Positions 34,201-45,010 of a stretch of 64,000 nt of DNA are shown piece after piece. Below the pieces are notes generated by a model, which was not told the origin of the DNA, ran no database searches, and saw only the letters and a list, made by a program, of their open reading frames with translations. Position numbers and translations under genes: made by a program. Origin of the DNA: Halocaridina rubra (taxonomy: Eukaryota > Arthropoda > Malacostraca > Decapoda > Atyidae); the NCBI GenBank assembly GCA_037179515.1, contig JAXCGZ010022649.1:1-64000 (forward strand), written 5' to 3'. The stretch's first letter is position 1, and each line of letters starts with the position of its first letter.

Positions 34201-35469
34201 TCTGTAGCAATAACCTGCAGCTTCTCTTCCAGCTCTCCCAGTTCTTTGCCAGGCCTGAGCTTGTGATATTTTTTTCACTTTGAGAACATCAAAGCCACTA
34301 CTAGGATTGAAAGACCTGATTTTTACTCTACCAGAATCTACCACATATTTGATACCTGGTATGGTTATGGAAGTTTCAGCAATATTCGTACTTATAATAA
34401 CTTTCCTTTCACCAGGTGCTGTTTCTCGAAAAACATCAAGTTGCTGATGCGATGGAAGTGCCGCATAAAGAGGATGAACTCGTAGTTTAGGAAATTCTGC
34501 TAAAGACAGATCTTTAGCAACCTGGCGAATACTGTGTGCAACAGAATCAATTTCTTCTTGCCCTGTTAAGAACACCAAGATATCATGCTGAGCAGGGGAC
34601 TCTTTATGGATTTGAAAGACTGTACTCATTGTAGACAAAACATAATCATCTTGCTTTTGCTTAGCGTAAAACATTTCAATGGGATGCTGTCTCCCTTCCA
34701 AATAGAGAACTGGAGCATTATTGAAATAATTACTGAAATGATCAACATCCATGGTTGCGGACATAATGATCACTTTCAGAGGGTCTTTATCAGGACAATT
34801 TCTATTACTCTGAGCAGCCTTAACTATACCAAATAAGACATCTGTGCTCACTGTGCGCTCATGAGCTTCATCTAAAATTATCCAACTGTACTTAGATAAT
34901 AGTGGATCAGATATAGCCTCTCTGAGCAGCATTCCATCAGTTACATACTTTAACTTTGTTGCAGAGGAAACAGACTCTTCAAACCTAACTGAATAACCAA
35001 CCAGAGCACCTAAATTCGTATTCATCTCTTCTGCTACCCTTTTGGCTATGCTTAGTGCTGCAACGCGTCTGGGTTGTGTGATGCAAATGGTTCCCTTCCT
35101 ATCCCATCTTTCCTCATGAATATATTGAGGAATCTGCGTTGTTTTCCCGCTTCCAGTTTCACCAATCACAATGACACAATCATTTTTCTTCAGTTCTTCC
35201 AGTAATTTCTGTCTGGCTGGAAAAATAGGAAGGCTATGTCTTTGTTTCAATATTTTCTTCATGTGTCCTGCATTTTGAGTTGCTCCAGACTTTTCAAGAC
35301 CAATTGTACCAGCACATTGTTTACTGTAAGGGCCTCCATTCTGTATATTATTCTTCATAATATAACCATTGTTGCTCTTAAAACACTGCTGACCATCATT
35401 TGACACATCAGAACTAAAGCCATTTTCATTTTTAACTTTTTTAAATGGAGGCTCTTGGAAACCAGTCAT
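19232..35469 (-). CDS. DHX33: DEAH-box RNA helicase DHX33, complete, 4 coding exons
   Basis: Complement join: exon 1 35469-33886, exon 2 33716-33552, exon 3 23531-23395, exon 4 19505-19232 (stop TAG 19234-19232), 719 codons. All introns are GT-AG, phases 0, 0, 2. Helicase motifs are all in exon 1: Walker A GETGSGKT (103-110), DEAH (200-203), SAT (237-239), TNIAETS (361-367), QRTGRAGR (408-415). The winged-helix/HA2 region starts late in exon 1 and continues through exon 2 (HSVEGDHITMLKIFRAFK) and exon 3. Exon 4 encodes the OB-fold end (TAGLFTSVAEL, DADWLYEVAPEYF), which separates DHX33 from DHX15/40. Family role: ATP-dependent helicase in rDNA transcription, ribosome biogenesis and translation initiation, nuclear/nucleolar. 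The 70-residue N-terminus is Asn/Gly/Lys-rich and poorly conserved. TTTCCTTTCAG directly precedes AATG, implying an upstream non-coding exon. Intron 2 (10 kb) and intron 3 (3.9 kb) are filled with transposons. Confidence 0.96.
19788..23287 (-). mobile_element. TA-flanked pogo/mariner-like transposon (family R1), copy 1, with nested hAT sequence
   Basis: Ends: TAGGGGGTCCCCGTTTTATG at 19788 and TACATCCCAGG at 23287, each flanked by TA (19786-19787, 23288-23289). Reading the minus strand from the right: a CGCTGAACAGTTTGTGAACC start, two to three ~165-bp tandem units (ATTTGGTTATTTGAAGGAAT...ACCAAATACATAGC), an inserted hAT-like segment (21690-22990), more units at 20870-20400, and the 3' module 20230-19795 (contains GATGCAAGCCAACCATAGTA). 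Same family as 45212-47858 and 54167-58611. No transposase recognised. Lies in DHX33 intron 3. Confidence 0.7.
21690..22990 (+). mobile_element. hAT-like element fragment, inverted relative to 5609-7425
   Basis: Collinear in reverse with 7425-6230: GTAGATTACCTAACTGGAAT, the tandem-repeat zone 21960-22500, CACCTCTGGGATTCAAGG and CTGAGTATCAC...GTGTGCAAG. It stops near 22990 before the transposase C-terminus, so it is truncated. It sits inside R1 copy 1. Confidence 0.7.
23596..24830. other. DHX33 intron 2, unassigned
   Basis: No gene. A small inverted pair CACCTCG...CGAGGTG spans 24540-24652 with CGCGAGTTTAAAC / CGTTTAACGCGAA inside; it could be a very short foldback element. Confidence 0.35.
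24831..25418 (-). mobile_element. Solo LTR related to the gypsy 5' LTR, opposite orientation
   Basis: 588 bp with TG...CA ends (minus strand TGTCAGGGGTG ... TTGGTGTCA). It aligns with 26658-27237 at corresponding offsets: CACGTGG, ATTGGC/GGCCTGTT region, CTATTGGCTGA.GCTGTCCAAG, CCTGCCA...CAAGAA. No internal retrotransposon sequence adjoins it and I see no matching 5-bp target duplication. Confidence 0.65.
25595..25825. repeat. ~36-bp minisatellite, six units
   Basis: Units read TTCACATAATTATCTAAATA followed by GAATCTATATCAAAAG, with a few substitutions per unit. In DHX33 intron 2. Confidence 0.95.
25826..26657. other. DHX33 intron 2, unassigned AT-rich sequence
   Basis: No features recognised. 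It borders the gypsy 5' LTR. Confidence 0.4.
26658..27237 (+). mobile_element. 5' LTR of the Ty3/gypsy element
   Basis: About 580 bp, matching the length and order of the inverted solo LTR at 24831-25418. It ends ...ACGTCA and contains a poly(A)-signal-like GAATAAATTT near 27153. A primer-binding-site candidate TGGTGGCAGCATGG follows one base later (27239), complementary to a tRNA 3' CCA end; the tRNA is not identified. The left boundary is inferred from the solo LTR. Confidence 0.6.
27238..32500 (+). pseudogene. Ty3/gypsy retrotransposon internal region (gag-pol), degenerate, 3' LTR not seen
   Basis: Order: gag-like ORF 27294-27809 and broken continuation to 28250; zinc knuckle 28290-28330 (CLNCLGSGNRADRC, with Asn where the usual CCHC His would be); protease near 28570 (LLDTGSAVSLID), split by a SINE at 28667-28867; pre-RT 29312-29680; RT 29693-30064 (KKDGNLRLCIDFRKLD, FTTLDLLAGYHQ) and 30069-30254 (VYLDD); RNase H 30229-30770 (VTCDASG..IG, SDHLPLKY); integrase with HHCC near 31290-31420, DECTRY at about 31558, DNGREF 31675; a GPY/F-like FYLGPYQI near 32185. 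Frameshifts and stops separate the blocks, so it is inactive. It lies antisense in DHX33 intron 2. The 3' LTR is missing or unrecognisable. I did not rebuild any frame. Confidence 0.9.
28667..28867 (+). repeat. tRNA-derived SINE inserted in the gypsy protease, 16-bp target duplication
   Basis: The head GTGGCTCAAGCGGAAGCG and B box GTCGAGGGTTCGTGCCCCG match the SINE at 10548-10739. Exact 16-bp direct repeats AGTAATAATAACTACC flank it (28651-28666, 28868-28883), a retroposition signature. Confidence 0.93.
32501..33087. other. DHX33 intron 2, unassigned
   Basis: Non-coding; no LTR-like match to 26658-27237 found by eye. Contains a short ATT-rich tract near 32680-32710. Confidence 0.4.
33088..33200 (-). 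repeat. LINE 3' tail, isolated copy
   Basis: Starts TTATTATTATCATAAGCCAA and continues GCAACAAGCCCAG...CAGATGGCTCC, matching 16085-16195 in the same orientation on +. 5'-truncated and non-coding. Confidence 0.75.
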
Positions 35470-35599
35470 TCTGAAAGGAAAAAATACTTTAAAGGAAATC
35501 CAATATGTGCACCGATATCTAACAAGAATAAAAGGCTTATTAGTTTATAAAATGCATGACAATATTCCTAGGCTGAAGAGTCTCATGCATCAGAAAAAC

Positions 35600-36360
35600 A
35601 ATCACATATTTATGGTCCTATGTCTTGAAAAATGTAAAGTAGTTAAAATGGGTACTATAAAAGACTATACAAGTTATAAACTAAATAACCATGAAATCAT
35701 GAGTTCTCAGTGTGAAAGGGATTTGGGAGTTCTTGTGAGTAGTAATCTTAAGCCAAGAAAGCAATGCACAGCAGTCAGAAATAAAGCAAACAGAATTTTA
35801 GGATTTATCTCAAGAAGTGTCGGCAATAGGACGGAAAAAGTTATTTTGCAGCTCTATCTTGCATTAGTTAGGCCCCATTTAGATTATGCAGTGCAATTCT
35901 GGTCACCCTATTAAAAGATGGAAATTGAATCCTTGGAGAGAGTGCAGCGAAGAATGACCAAGATGATACAAAATATCAGAAATCTACCATATGAGGACAG
36001 ATTAAAAAACTTAATCTACATTCTCTAGAGAGGCGGAGAGTTATGGGGGATATGATTGAAGTGTATAAATGGTTTAACGGGATTAACTAGGGCGATATTA
36101 ATAAAGTTTTAAAATTTCATGATCAAACCAGAACTCGTAATAATAGATTTAAGCTTGATAAATTTAGGTTCAGAAGGGAAATTGGTAAAAATTGGTTTGG
36201 TAATAGAGTAGCTGATGCATGGAACAAGCTTCCTAGTATGATAGTAAATGCCAATACCTTAGACACCTTCAAATGTAGATTAGATAGACATATGACAGAG
36301 GTAGGGTGGGTATGAATAGGTTTGTGCTTATTAGAAAAATCATAAAAAGAAAAATAGAAT
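35600..36360 (+). pseudogene. Non-LTR retrotransposon RT C-terminal fragment
   Basis: Encodes LEKCKVVKMG, SQCERDLGVLVSSNLKP, QLYLALVRPHLDYAVQFWSP and, after a stop near 35912, LERVQRRMTKMIQNIRNLPY. Then NNRFKLDKFRFRREIGKNWF-like sequence in a shifted frame runs to about 36310. 5'-truncated copy in the presumed 5' UTR intron of DHX33. Confidence 0.8.
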
Positions 36361-37493
36361 AAATAAGTAGAGTAGAATAAACGGCCCTTAAATCTTTCAC
36401 ATCAAAGATATCAAATTCTCTTGATCTCCTGTGTTAATTATCAGTCACAGTTGAAACATAATTAAAGTGTAAGATTAACCAGGATTTGAAAAATGAAATA
36501 TATAGGTAAGTATTAATACTAATATATGCATCTAGAATGAAAATAAATAAAAATAATGACAAAATAGCCAAACTAAAATGCACTTTACCGCCAAAATACC
36601 TAACAGCAAAAAGTTCAATTTATTGAACTTTTCTATTGTACGAAATCTCGTTCTCTAATCTACGAAAGCTCGTTTTTTTTTTTATTGTACGAAACCTCGT
36701 TCTGTTTATATACGAAAAATCATATAGCCGGGAGGACGTATTCCCCTAGAAGAGGTTGGGTTAGGACGCACCAAAATTTTTTTTTTCGACTATTATAATC
36801 CCCTCTTCTAAAAATTTACCAAAGATTCTTATCAAAATTATCACTTTACGCGCTGAGAATATAAATTATATGTGATAAATTTACATTCAACCTCGAGAGC
36901 AGTAAATACTCACTTTTCACTCTTTCAGCATGGGATACAATGTTGTAAGTAAAAACCGAATGCAATAATACACGTTTATATCAATAAAAGCCTTGCTACT
37001 CCTTATAAATGCAGAAAAAATTATGGGTACCAGATCAGAGTTAGCAAGTATGTGATTCAAACTGATAATTATGATCCCTTTACACACCTGTATGAATCTT
37101 AATATGAACAATTGGCTAACATAAGTTTTGCCGAAGAATAAGATTAACATTTTAAATAGACCTGCACTACAATAAAGTTACATGACTTTATAACCAAGAC
37201 CAAAATATATCAATCCAAACTTGACACCAGTTAATTTCTCAGTAGTGAGACTGAATATTAAGTACAAAGAATATTCTTTAAAAAGATTTTGACATTATTC
37301 ATATCGCAAAGGGATGTTATATACCATTATTTGTGACTACTGAAGAAGCTTATGTATTGCTGCCGAACTGTCTTAAATTTATTAATGAAAATTTCAACTT
37401 CGTATCGTCTCTCTCTTCGGTCTTCCTCTGAGAAGTGTTGAGCTGTAATTTTATTTTCAGTGAAATCATCGTAATCGTTAAGCTCACAGCCAA
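36361..37493. promoter_or_regulatory. Divergent intergenic/5' region between DHX33 (-) and MECR (+)
   Basis: No coding exon recognised. It must hold the MECR promoter and probably the DHX33 first (non-coding) exon and promoter. Degenerate repeats of TTGTACGAAAYCTCGTT lie at 36625-36725. TTTTATTTTCAG (37449-37460) just before the MECR start could be a 5' UTR acceptor. No specific promoter element can be called. Confidence 0.4.
36625..36725. repeat. Short tandem motif TTGTACGAAACCTCGTT
   Basis: Three degenerate units (GTACGAAATCTCGTT, CTACGAAAGCTCGTT, GTACGAAACCTCGTT). Reverse complement of the motif at 10215-10315. Confidence 0.65.
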
Positions 37494-38038
37494 ATGGTGT
37501 GGAGCCGAGTGACAGCCTCTAGAATGGTCAGTTATAAAAGGACAATGCTCATGTGTACATTAGGAAGGCGATATTTTATGACCAGTGGGGTCAGATACGG
37601 GTCATCTCTTGTCTACAGTGAATATGGAGATCCAGAGAAGGTTGTACAGATGACACAACAGGAATTGCCTGTTGTTAATTCAAAGCAGGTGGGTTTCCTT
37701 GGTTAGAATGCCGGGAACACCTACAGTTTAGCGGGCCATACCAATGTTCAAAACCTACCAATAGATGACGATAGGCTCTGACTAGAGAACTGGCGGATGA
37801 ACACAAAAATGGTGACAGTGGGCATACGAAATAATTTTTTACTATCCTAACTAAAAATACTTACCCAACCTCTTAGTCAGGGGGCTTCACCCCCCTGTGA
37901 CCCCCATCTTACTATCCTAACTAAAAATACTTACCTAACCTTCAGTCGAACTACTTACCTGAGTGGAGGGATGAGGTCGTTGAGCGGCATGCCCCGCTAA
38001 ACTGTAAACTACCGAATGCTGAAATACAGTGTTTAACA

Positions 38039-38130
<92 letters not shown>

Positions 38131-41100
38131 AATAATCGAATAAGTTTTCCATGATGGACTTAGAATGAATTTTTTCAAGACTATTAGTCGGTTTCAAGGT
38201 AGGCACCCTGAAGTGTGTTTGGAGACGCCACTTTTTTTTTTAAAGAAAATTTTATGGCAAATTTGTACGATTTCACCCTCTATCTTTGGAAGTGAAATTT
38301 GTTTCAGAATGATATTTTGTGTTTTTAATGAATCTGACCTTTCAGAACGTCGGATATTGATCATAACTTGACCTAAATTAATGTTACCAGACTTGAAGAA
38401 ACCTATAAATATTATTACTTTATTAGTAACACAATTGCTACCGTTTTTATTATTGTAATTATAACTTTTATACACATTTGTTAACTTAAGGTAATCTTAG
38501 TTTTCTAGGAAAGTTATTTTTCTGTTCACTGTAAGTGTATGTATTACCCTCTTACTTATTAGTTCAGCTAGGCTACAAGTGTACTTATAAGTGTACATAT
38601 ATTTTGTAAAAGAGTAGCCATTGTCAAAATGGAAATAAATGTTTGTTTGTTATGGATGAGTAATTTACAACGACATGTAAGCTCATATTCATTAAAAAAT
38701 ATAAAAAATGTTAAAATATCCAAACTTACTTAAATAGTATAAAGTAGTCGGAGATGAGACATGTATAACAGTTTAAAAAAATCGTTTTTACTTATTTATT
38801 AAAATAGCCAATACAGTACATTTTTTGTTTTTACCAAAAAAGTACTTACAAACAACTTCTAGAATCTAACTCGTTCGTATGTTTGGGGAGTGTCTGTACA
38901 TACATATACACATATACATAGCCTCATTTTCCCTTGTAAGGGGGGGACCGAGCCAAGAAACACACATTCACCACGATCCACATGTGGGATGTGTGGATCG
39001 TGGTGAATACGTGCTTCTTGGCCCGGTCCCCCCCTTACAAGGGAAAATGAGGCTATGTATATGTGTTTATATATGTACAGACACTCCCCAAACATACAAA
39101 CGAGTTTGGTTCCAGAAGTCTGTTTGTAAGTTTTTTGGTAAAAACAAAAAATGTACTGTACAGTACATACATATGCAATTCTGTACAGTACTTTAGCTAA
39201 AGACACTTAACTACTACATAAGACATAAAGTATACAGTATTATTGAATTTTAATACAATAATAATACAGTAAAATAATAATGCAGTACAGTACAGTAATG
39301 CATACATTAATACATGGGTAGATATTGGGTAGGTTTTTGTTCGTATCTGTGAATGTTTGTAACTGGGTTGTTTGTAAGTAGGTGAGCTTCTGTATATTCT
39401 GTATTATGGAATCTACCCATAAATTTAAAATTTTCTTTGTAGCAAGAATCTCATCCTTATGAAAATATTTTATGACCAATTTAAATTGAAGGCACTGGGT
39501 TGTTGTAGTCTGGCTCTGTATTGTAACTCATTAACCAGTGTATTTGGTATTATTTATTAACCATAATTATTAGGGGTTTCCATTTTCATATATACAGAAG
39601 CAAAACAGTATATTTTTACAATAGCGATTTACAAACAGTATATTTTAGGAAAACCATTTAGAAGTTGGTAATCTTAAGTTTTCTTTTTAATGACTGTGAC
39701 ACCAGGACAGGCAAAGAAAACTGCCTTTATCGGGCCTGGGCACGAAGAAAACATTAAGCTAAGAGAAACTGAAATTGGGAGTGTTATGACTTGTCAGATG
39801 TATTGGGATAATATGAGATGTTAACAACTATAAAAGAATATTTGGTGTTGATGTAGGCATAGATAGAGAACCATAACTGCAGGAAGGGTTACAACCCAGC
39901 TGTCCCGGACACTCCTATTTAAGTAAAAAAGAACTTCAGCTGTAGTACTGCAATGAGCGGATGGTGCTGTGGGCCAGCCTACTACTTGGATGATGTTATT
40001 AGCAAAATAACGTTAGGGAAATTTAGCACCATTTTGGATTCCATATTTATCAGAATTAAGAGACTTCTTAGCAAATACATATTACATTGAGACATTCTAT
40101 TCAATGTATACCTGTATAGAATATATTCATATTGATTATAATACAAATAGGCAAGGCAATATTAATTTTTTTAATCCTGCATTTCCTCTAGTGTATACTA
40201 CTTATGTGACATCCAGAAAGGCAGTCTATGATATATTTACTATTTTGTAAAACTTTGATGGAGAAATAAAAAAGAAGAGAGTTTGAAATCAACTCACACT
40301 TAAAAGTTGACGTTCTTCCAAAAATAAAACATAATAACCCTGCTTTACTTAAAACATATTCTGCAAGATTTAGTTTTTTCCTGTATATACATACTTGATA
40401 TGTGCAGTACAAGAGAAATTAATAATGAGTTTAGCCTACTTCACAACGGCAGTCTCACTTATCATTGGTGCTTTGTTTTTACTGAGGTGGCACGTCCCTC
40501 CCCTTCATATTCTATCTCTCCTTCCACCATGAAATAATGAGTCATATCCTATGATGTGCAGAAATTCACAGGCGACTTAATTACTAAGATTTATTTTTTT
40601 TAAAGGAAAACCATAAGGCTTTTTGTATATGTGTATCTATGTAAATAAATGAACTATGACATTGTTGATTTAGTCGTATCCAGAATAGAGTGGACTTTCA
40701 AGCAGTTTTAGTGAATTACAAAGAAGTTTCTTGGAGGTTCCCATATCGTATTTTAATCATGCGAAAAGTATAAATTCACTATTATACCATAACTTGTTGT
40801 TTACAGGTGCTTGTTAAGATGCTAGCTGCAACAGTGAACCCTGCTGATATAAATACTATTCAAGGTGTTTATGCTGTAAAACCCTCATTACCAAGTATAC
40901 CAGGTAATGAAGGCATTGGAGAAGTTCTAGTTTTAGGAAAGGAAGCTGAAGACTATTTTCAGCCTGGTGATCGAGTCATTCCACGACTTAATGCTTGGGG
41001 TACTTGGAGAACTCATGCAGTAGCAGATTTTACTGATCTAATTAAGGTTAGATGTTATGTTGGTGTGTAAATTACTTCATACTATTAAAGTTTGTTTACT

Positions 41101-44100
41101 TTTGTTGAATTATCTTAATACAAGACAATCATCTATGGTTTTGACCTGGATAATTTTCCTTAGATTGAAGTATTTATGTCATTGATTTTTAAATGTCTTT
41201 CTATATAGTGTCACTATAGTTTGGTCTTTTATAGTAATTGCAAATTGCCTTTGATTGGAATTATGCTCAATAGTGTATAGGATATGTTTTATAGCCCTGT
41301 GTATGCTTGCAGACTACAGTACACCGTGATCTTGCATATTACGGTGTCAGTTGTTTCCACAACACCTCGTCGTAATTCAGAATCCGTGTATCTTTAACAA
41401 TCTTATATAAAAGTTTCAACACACTTTGTGTATATCGTTATACCATTCCTGCTCTATACTTAAAATCATGTCCTAATTACTGTACTCTTTCCTAATACAG
41501 TTTTGATTCTATGTAAAAACAGTACAGTAGTTGTTATTATGGATTTCTTAGGGGAAAAATAAAAAAAAAATTGCACAGTACAGTGCCCAAGTAACCTTCA
41601 TAAGTCGAACAAAGTATTTTTTGGTACACTAACAATAAAATTTTTTTTTAATTTAATCTGCTAAATTCTATATTAAGAATTTGTTAGAAAACGAAATTCC
41701 TAAATCTGTAATAAATACTTGAAATAGGTTTATACCACATCTCAAATATCACACGACTCAGTGTCAGACGTTTGCACAAGTGTGTTATGAGTGAGAGATT
41801 TCATGCATTTTACGAAAACTATATGTTAATTGTGGATGCTGCTCGTTAAAACCATTGCAAAACATAATTAAAAGAAATGCAATAGGCCTAATCATTGTCC
41901 AAGAATTGTAGAATTTTACAGTAAACATATTTACTAAACCCTTGTCTAGTAACATTACATGATACAGTATTAAATGTTTTCACAAAGAATAAATTAATGT
42001 TGACTATAGATGCTGAGTACTAAAACAAATAGAAACACAATCAACATACATACAATACTAAATACAGTTCAACAACATACCTTACAAAATCCACTACACA
42101 GTTAGCGAATGCTACTAATTCAACACCATAGTGAGAGCGAAACACCTCTAATCAGTGCTAGACAAAGACTGTGCAACTTGTAAGCTGCCACCAATAGATG
42201 GTGCAATGCTGTGTCCCAACACACATTGTGATGTCTTTATGCTGCACCAAATTCATTTTACACGTTTCAGAAGCTTTCCTGGTATGTTCTGTTACATTCT
42301 CCGACTTTGTATGTTCAAAATGGCGTTATTCAGTGCTGTGCAGGATGCTGCATATGAAACTGAATTGTAGTATATTAAGCAAGTTGAGCAGTTTCAGAAG
42401 AATATAGGTCAGTTCTTGATATGAAAACTCTCGGACGTAAATATACTTATTTTAAGGAGCTTGCAATTCTGTAATCAATATTTCGATATTTTTATTTTGG
42501 CAAATATTAATCTTGTTTACACAAATTGGACGTTTTCTTTAATATATAAAAATAGGCATGAATTACGTAAGATTTACTCAAGAAGTTATTAATGCAATTA
42601 CATATAGTTTATGACTTTCAGATTCCCCCAGATATTGCTTTAGCCACAGGGGCCACAATAGCAGTAAATCCTGGAACAGCATACAGAATGCTCAAGGATT
42701 TTGTTCCTTTAAAACATGGTGACACTGTGATTCAGAATGGTGCCAATTCAGCTGTTGGGCAGGCCGTTATTCAGGTAATATTCCCTCTTGTAAGGAAATG
42801 AATGCATTGACCATTAAAGAACTTTTTAAAGATACTTGAGTTTGTGGTCAGCGAATTTTACTGTAAAGGAGAATTATCCTATATCAACATGGCATCATTT
42901 GATACCATGAGTGTGCTTCTGGATATTATTATCATTTTTAAAATAGTTATTCTTAGTGTGTGGAAATCAACCATTTACCAGTATATTGGTAGAGGAAATA
43001 ATATTTAATTTGTAGTGTCACTTGAAAGGTGAGCAATTGCAGTGGTGAATCAGAAGCTGTGAAATAAAGTGATTGAATTTCATATTAATTTTATGAGATA
43101 AGCGTCTTTATTATTACCAAGAATGAACTACATGTTTGCCGATGTTACTTTATGTATGTGCATTTTGTAAGGTTCTATAAAGGCTACAGGGATACACATA
43201 TAGTAGTACTCAAGAGTCTCAGGACTTGTTTAATTTCATAAAAAAATTCTATTAATTTTCTTACTTTTTGAAAAATGTAACTGGAGCATATCTACTTCAT
43301 GGATTGAAACTAACTTGGCATTAAGAGTATTATTAATACATATTGTAATTATCAGTACAGATAGCTGCTGCATGGGGACTGAAAACTATTAATGTGGTTC
43401 GGGACAGACCATCTGTCATGAACTTAAAGCAGAAGTTGCTTGACCTCGGTGGAACTGTGGTACTTACAGAAAGCGAAATAAGGTAAGCTTACTTTCACAA
43501 AGTGTTCAGTCATTTAATGAGAATTAATAAAGCAAATAACACAGTTCTTAAAAATGACATAGAATTGCAGTATTCCTCTAGACTGTTTAGCACCTTGACT
43601 CTCTCTCCCCTGAATTAGTTATTTGGCAGCAAAACAGCTGTACAAAAGGTAAATCAGATCGAGTATAATGAAAAAGCTACTTTACTTTTGTTACAGTTGT
43701 TATCACCTCCTACCAAAAGGATTATGGCATACTGTACTGTTTGAAAAAAATGGATGATTACTAATAAGTTGATATGTCATACTGTATATTAATATTAATA
43801 CTGTAATACGAATGATGTTATAATGCTGACATACTACACTCTGTTTATGTGATACTGGTAAATAATTTTTACTTTATCCATTATATGTACACTTAATTGT
43901 ATGAGTGTATGTACAACATAAGCCCTTTTACCCAGACATTCTTATCTTATGTCAGTGTGATAGTAACAAGACGGTTTGCTAGAGGACATTTGATGATCCA
44001 GATCCTGGGACCAATTTTAAAGTGTCTGTGATCTGTTCCCAACAAGTTGTGAAAATTTTTCTTAGAAATAAAATTTCTCTCTTATATTGTAGTGTAGTGA

Positions 44101-45010
44101 GATGAAAAAATATAGTCCCAGCAAGTATGTTTTCTTGCATTATATTCTAGAAAACAGTTATTTAAAATGGGAGATATTTGCAAAACTAGAGATACATGTT
44201 TACATTCAGGTTTTCTCTTCCTATAAAATTCCAGGAAGAGTGAGGAGTTGAAAGCATTCCCTAAGCCAAGTCTCGGGTTAAATTGTGTAAGTGGAAAAAG
44301 TGGCACAGAAATTCTGAGACAGTTAGCTCCAAGAGGTGTGATGGTTACATATGGTGGAATGTCAAGGCAGGTAAGAAGTCACCAAAGTAAAATATTTTTA
44401 TTTCCACCATTTTGCTGTAGGTGTAGCAGCTTTTGTATGTATCATTAGATAAAATGTTTATATTTAAATAAGCTGATATTAATGGTAATGATAGTACTGA
44501 AGGATCTAATAAATTTTGATCGCTTCTGGAGAGTGCCCATACTTAACAAAGCCTGTGTAACTGGGTGACTTAGTAAGACTACTTTACCAAAGTCATACTG
44601 TACATCATACCACTCCAACCTGCCTGTATAATATGTGATTCGAATATCAGGCTATGTTAAAGAATTTTGCTTAAGGAAAAATAAATCGCCAGTGTATTTT
44701 TCATGTAACTACCAACAATGCTTTGTTGCTTTGCATTTACACTTTATTACAGCCTGTTACGGTACCTGTTGGGTTGCTCATCTTCAATGATGTGGCTCTA
44801 AAAGGATTTTGGATGACGAGGTGGAACAAGGAGCATTACAATCATCCTAAAAGACAGGAGATGTTGGATGATTTGTTCCAGCTAGCTCGAGATGATTTAC
44901 TTCAACCTCCTGAACATTCTTTAGTACCATTTGATTCTTATTTAGTAGCTCTTAAAAATGCAATGCCCAAAGATGGTATGCTAGGGAAAAAGCAAATTCT
45001 TGTATTCTAA
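37494..45010 (+). CDS. MECR: Mitochondrial enoyl-[ACP]/trans-2-enoyl-CoA reductase (MECR), complete, 6 exons
   Basis: Join(37494-37688, 40807-41046, 42622-42774, 43361-43482, 44235-44370, 44753-45010), 367 codons plus TAA; phases 0, 0, 0, 2, 0, all GT-AG. Residues 1-33 (Met, Arg, Ser, Thr-rich, no acids) look like a mitochondrial targeting peptide. The mature part begins [13 protein letters not shown]. The zinc-free MDR fold is clear: [13 protein letters not shown] (Tyr87, likely the catalytic Tyr), [29 protein letters not shown], the NADPH-binding region [20 protein letters not shown], and a C-terminal FWMTRW. Role: NADPH-dependent last step of mitochondrial type II fatty acid synthesis, needed for lipoate. 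Length agrees with the human protein (373). Intron 1 holds two inverted-repeat elements and an AT microsatellite. Divergently arranged with DHX33. Confidence 0.97.
37724..38003. mobile_element. MITE in MECR intron 1
   Basis: Terminal inverted repeats CAGTTTAGCGGGC / GCCCCGCTAAACTG with TA flanks (37722-37723, 38004-38005). The interior carries a direct repeat, TACTATCCTAACTAAAAATA ... ACTTACC, twice. It starts 36 bp after the exon 1 donor. Confidence 0.75.
38044..38128. repeat. (AT)n microsatellite, ~85 bp
   Basis: Uninterrupted AT dinucleotides in MECR intron 1, about 40 bp after the MITE. Confidence 0.98.
38814..39158. mobile_element. 345-bp near-perfect palindrome (foldback/MITE)
   Basis: Arms of about 165 bp run from CAGTACATTTTTTG to the centre near 38983-38991 (CGATCCACA ... 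TGTGGATCG). The right arm mirrors it, including CCCTTGTAAGGGGGGGACCG and GGGGAGTGTCTGTACATA. TA dinucleotides flank it (38812-38813, 39159-39160). The open stretches on both strands here are only palindrome artefacts. Confidence 0.9.
39161..40806. other. MECR intron 1, remaining sequence with a LINE tail
   Basis: 39695-39765 (GTGACACCAGGACAGGCAAA ... CTGGGCACGAAGAAA) matches the tail at 53490-53555 of the LINE fragment ending there. The rest is AT-rich and unassigned. Confidence 0.5.
41047..42621. other. MECR intron 2, unassigned
   Basis: Rich in GTACTGT/ACAGTAC motifs, with no gene or clear element boundary. Introns 3-5 (42775-43360, 43483-44234, 44371-44752) likewise hold nothing recognised. 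Confidence 0.4.

Noticed and set aside
38859..39206. Overlapping ~110-codon open frames on both strands with similar protein sequences.
   Set aside because: They mirror each other because the DNA is a palindrome; no coding evidence.
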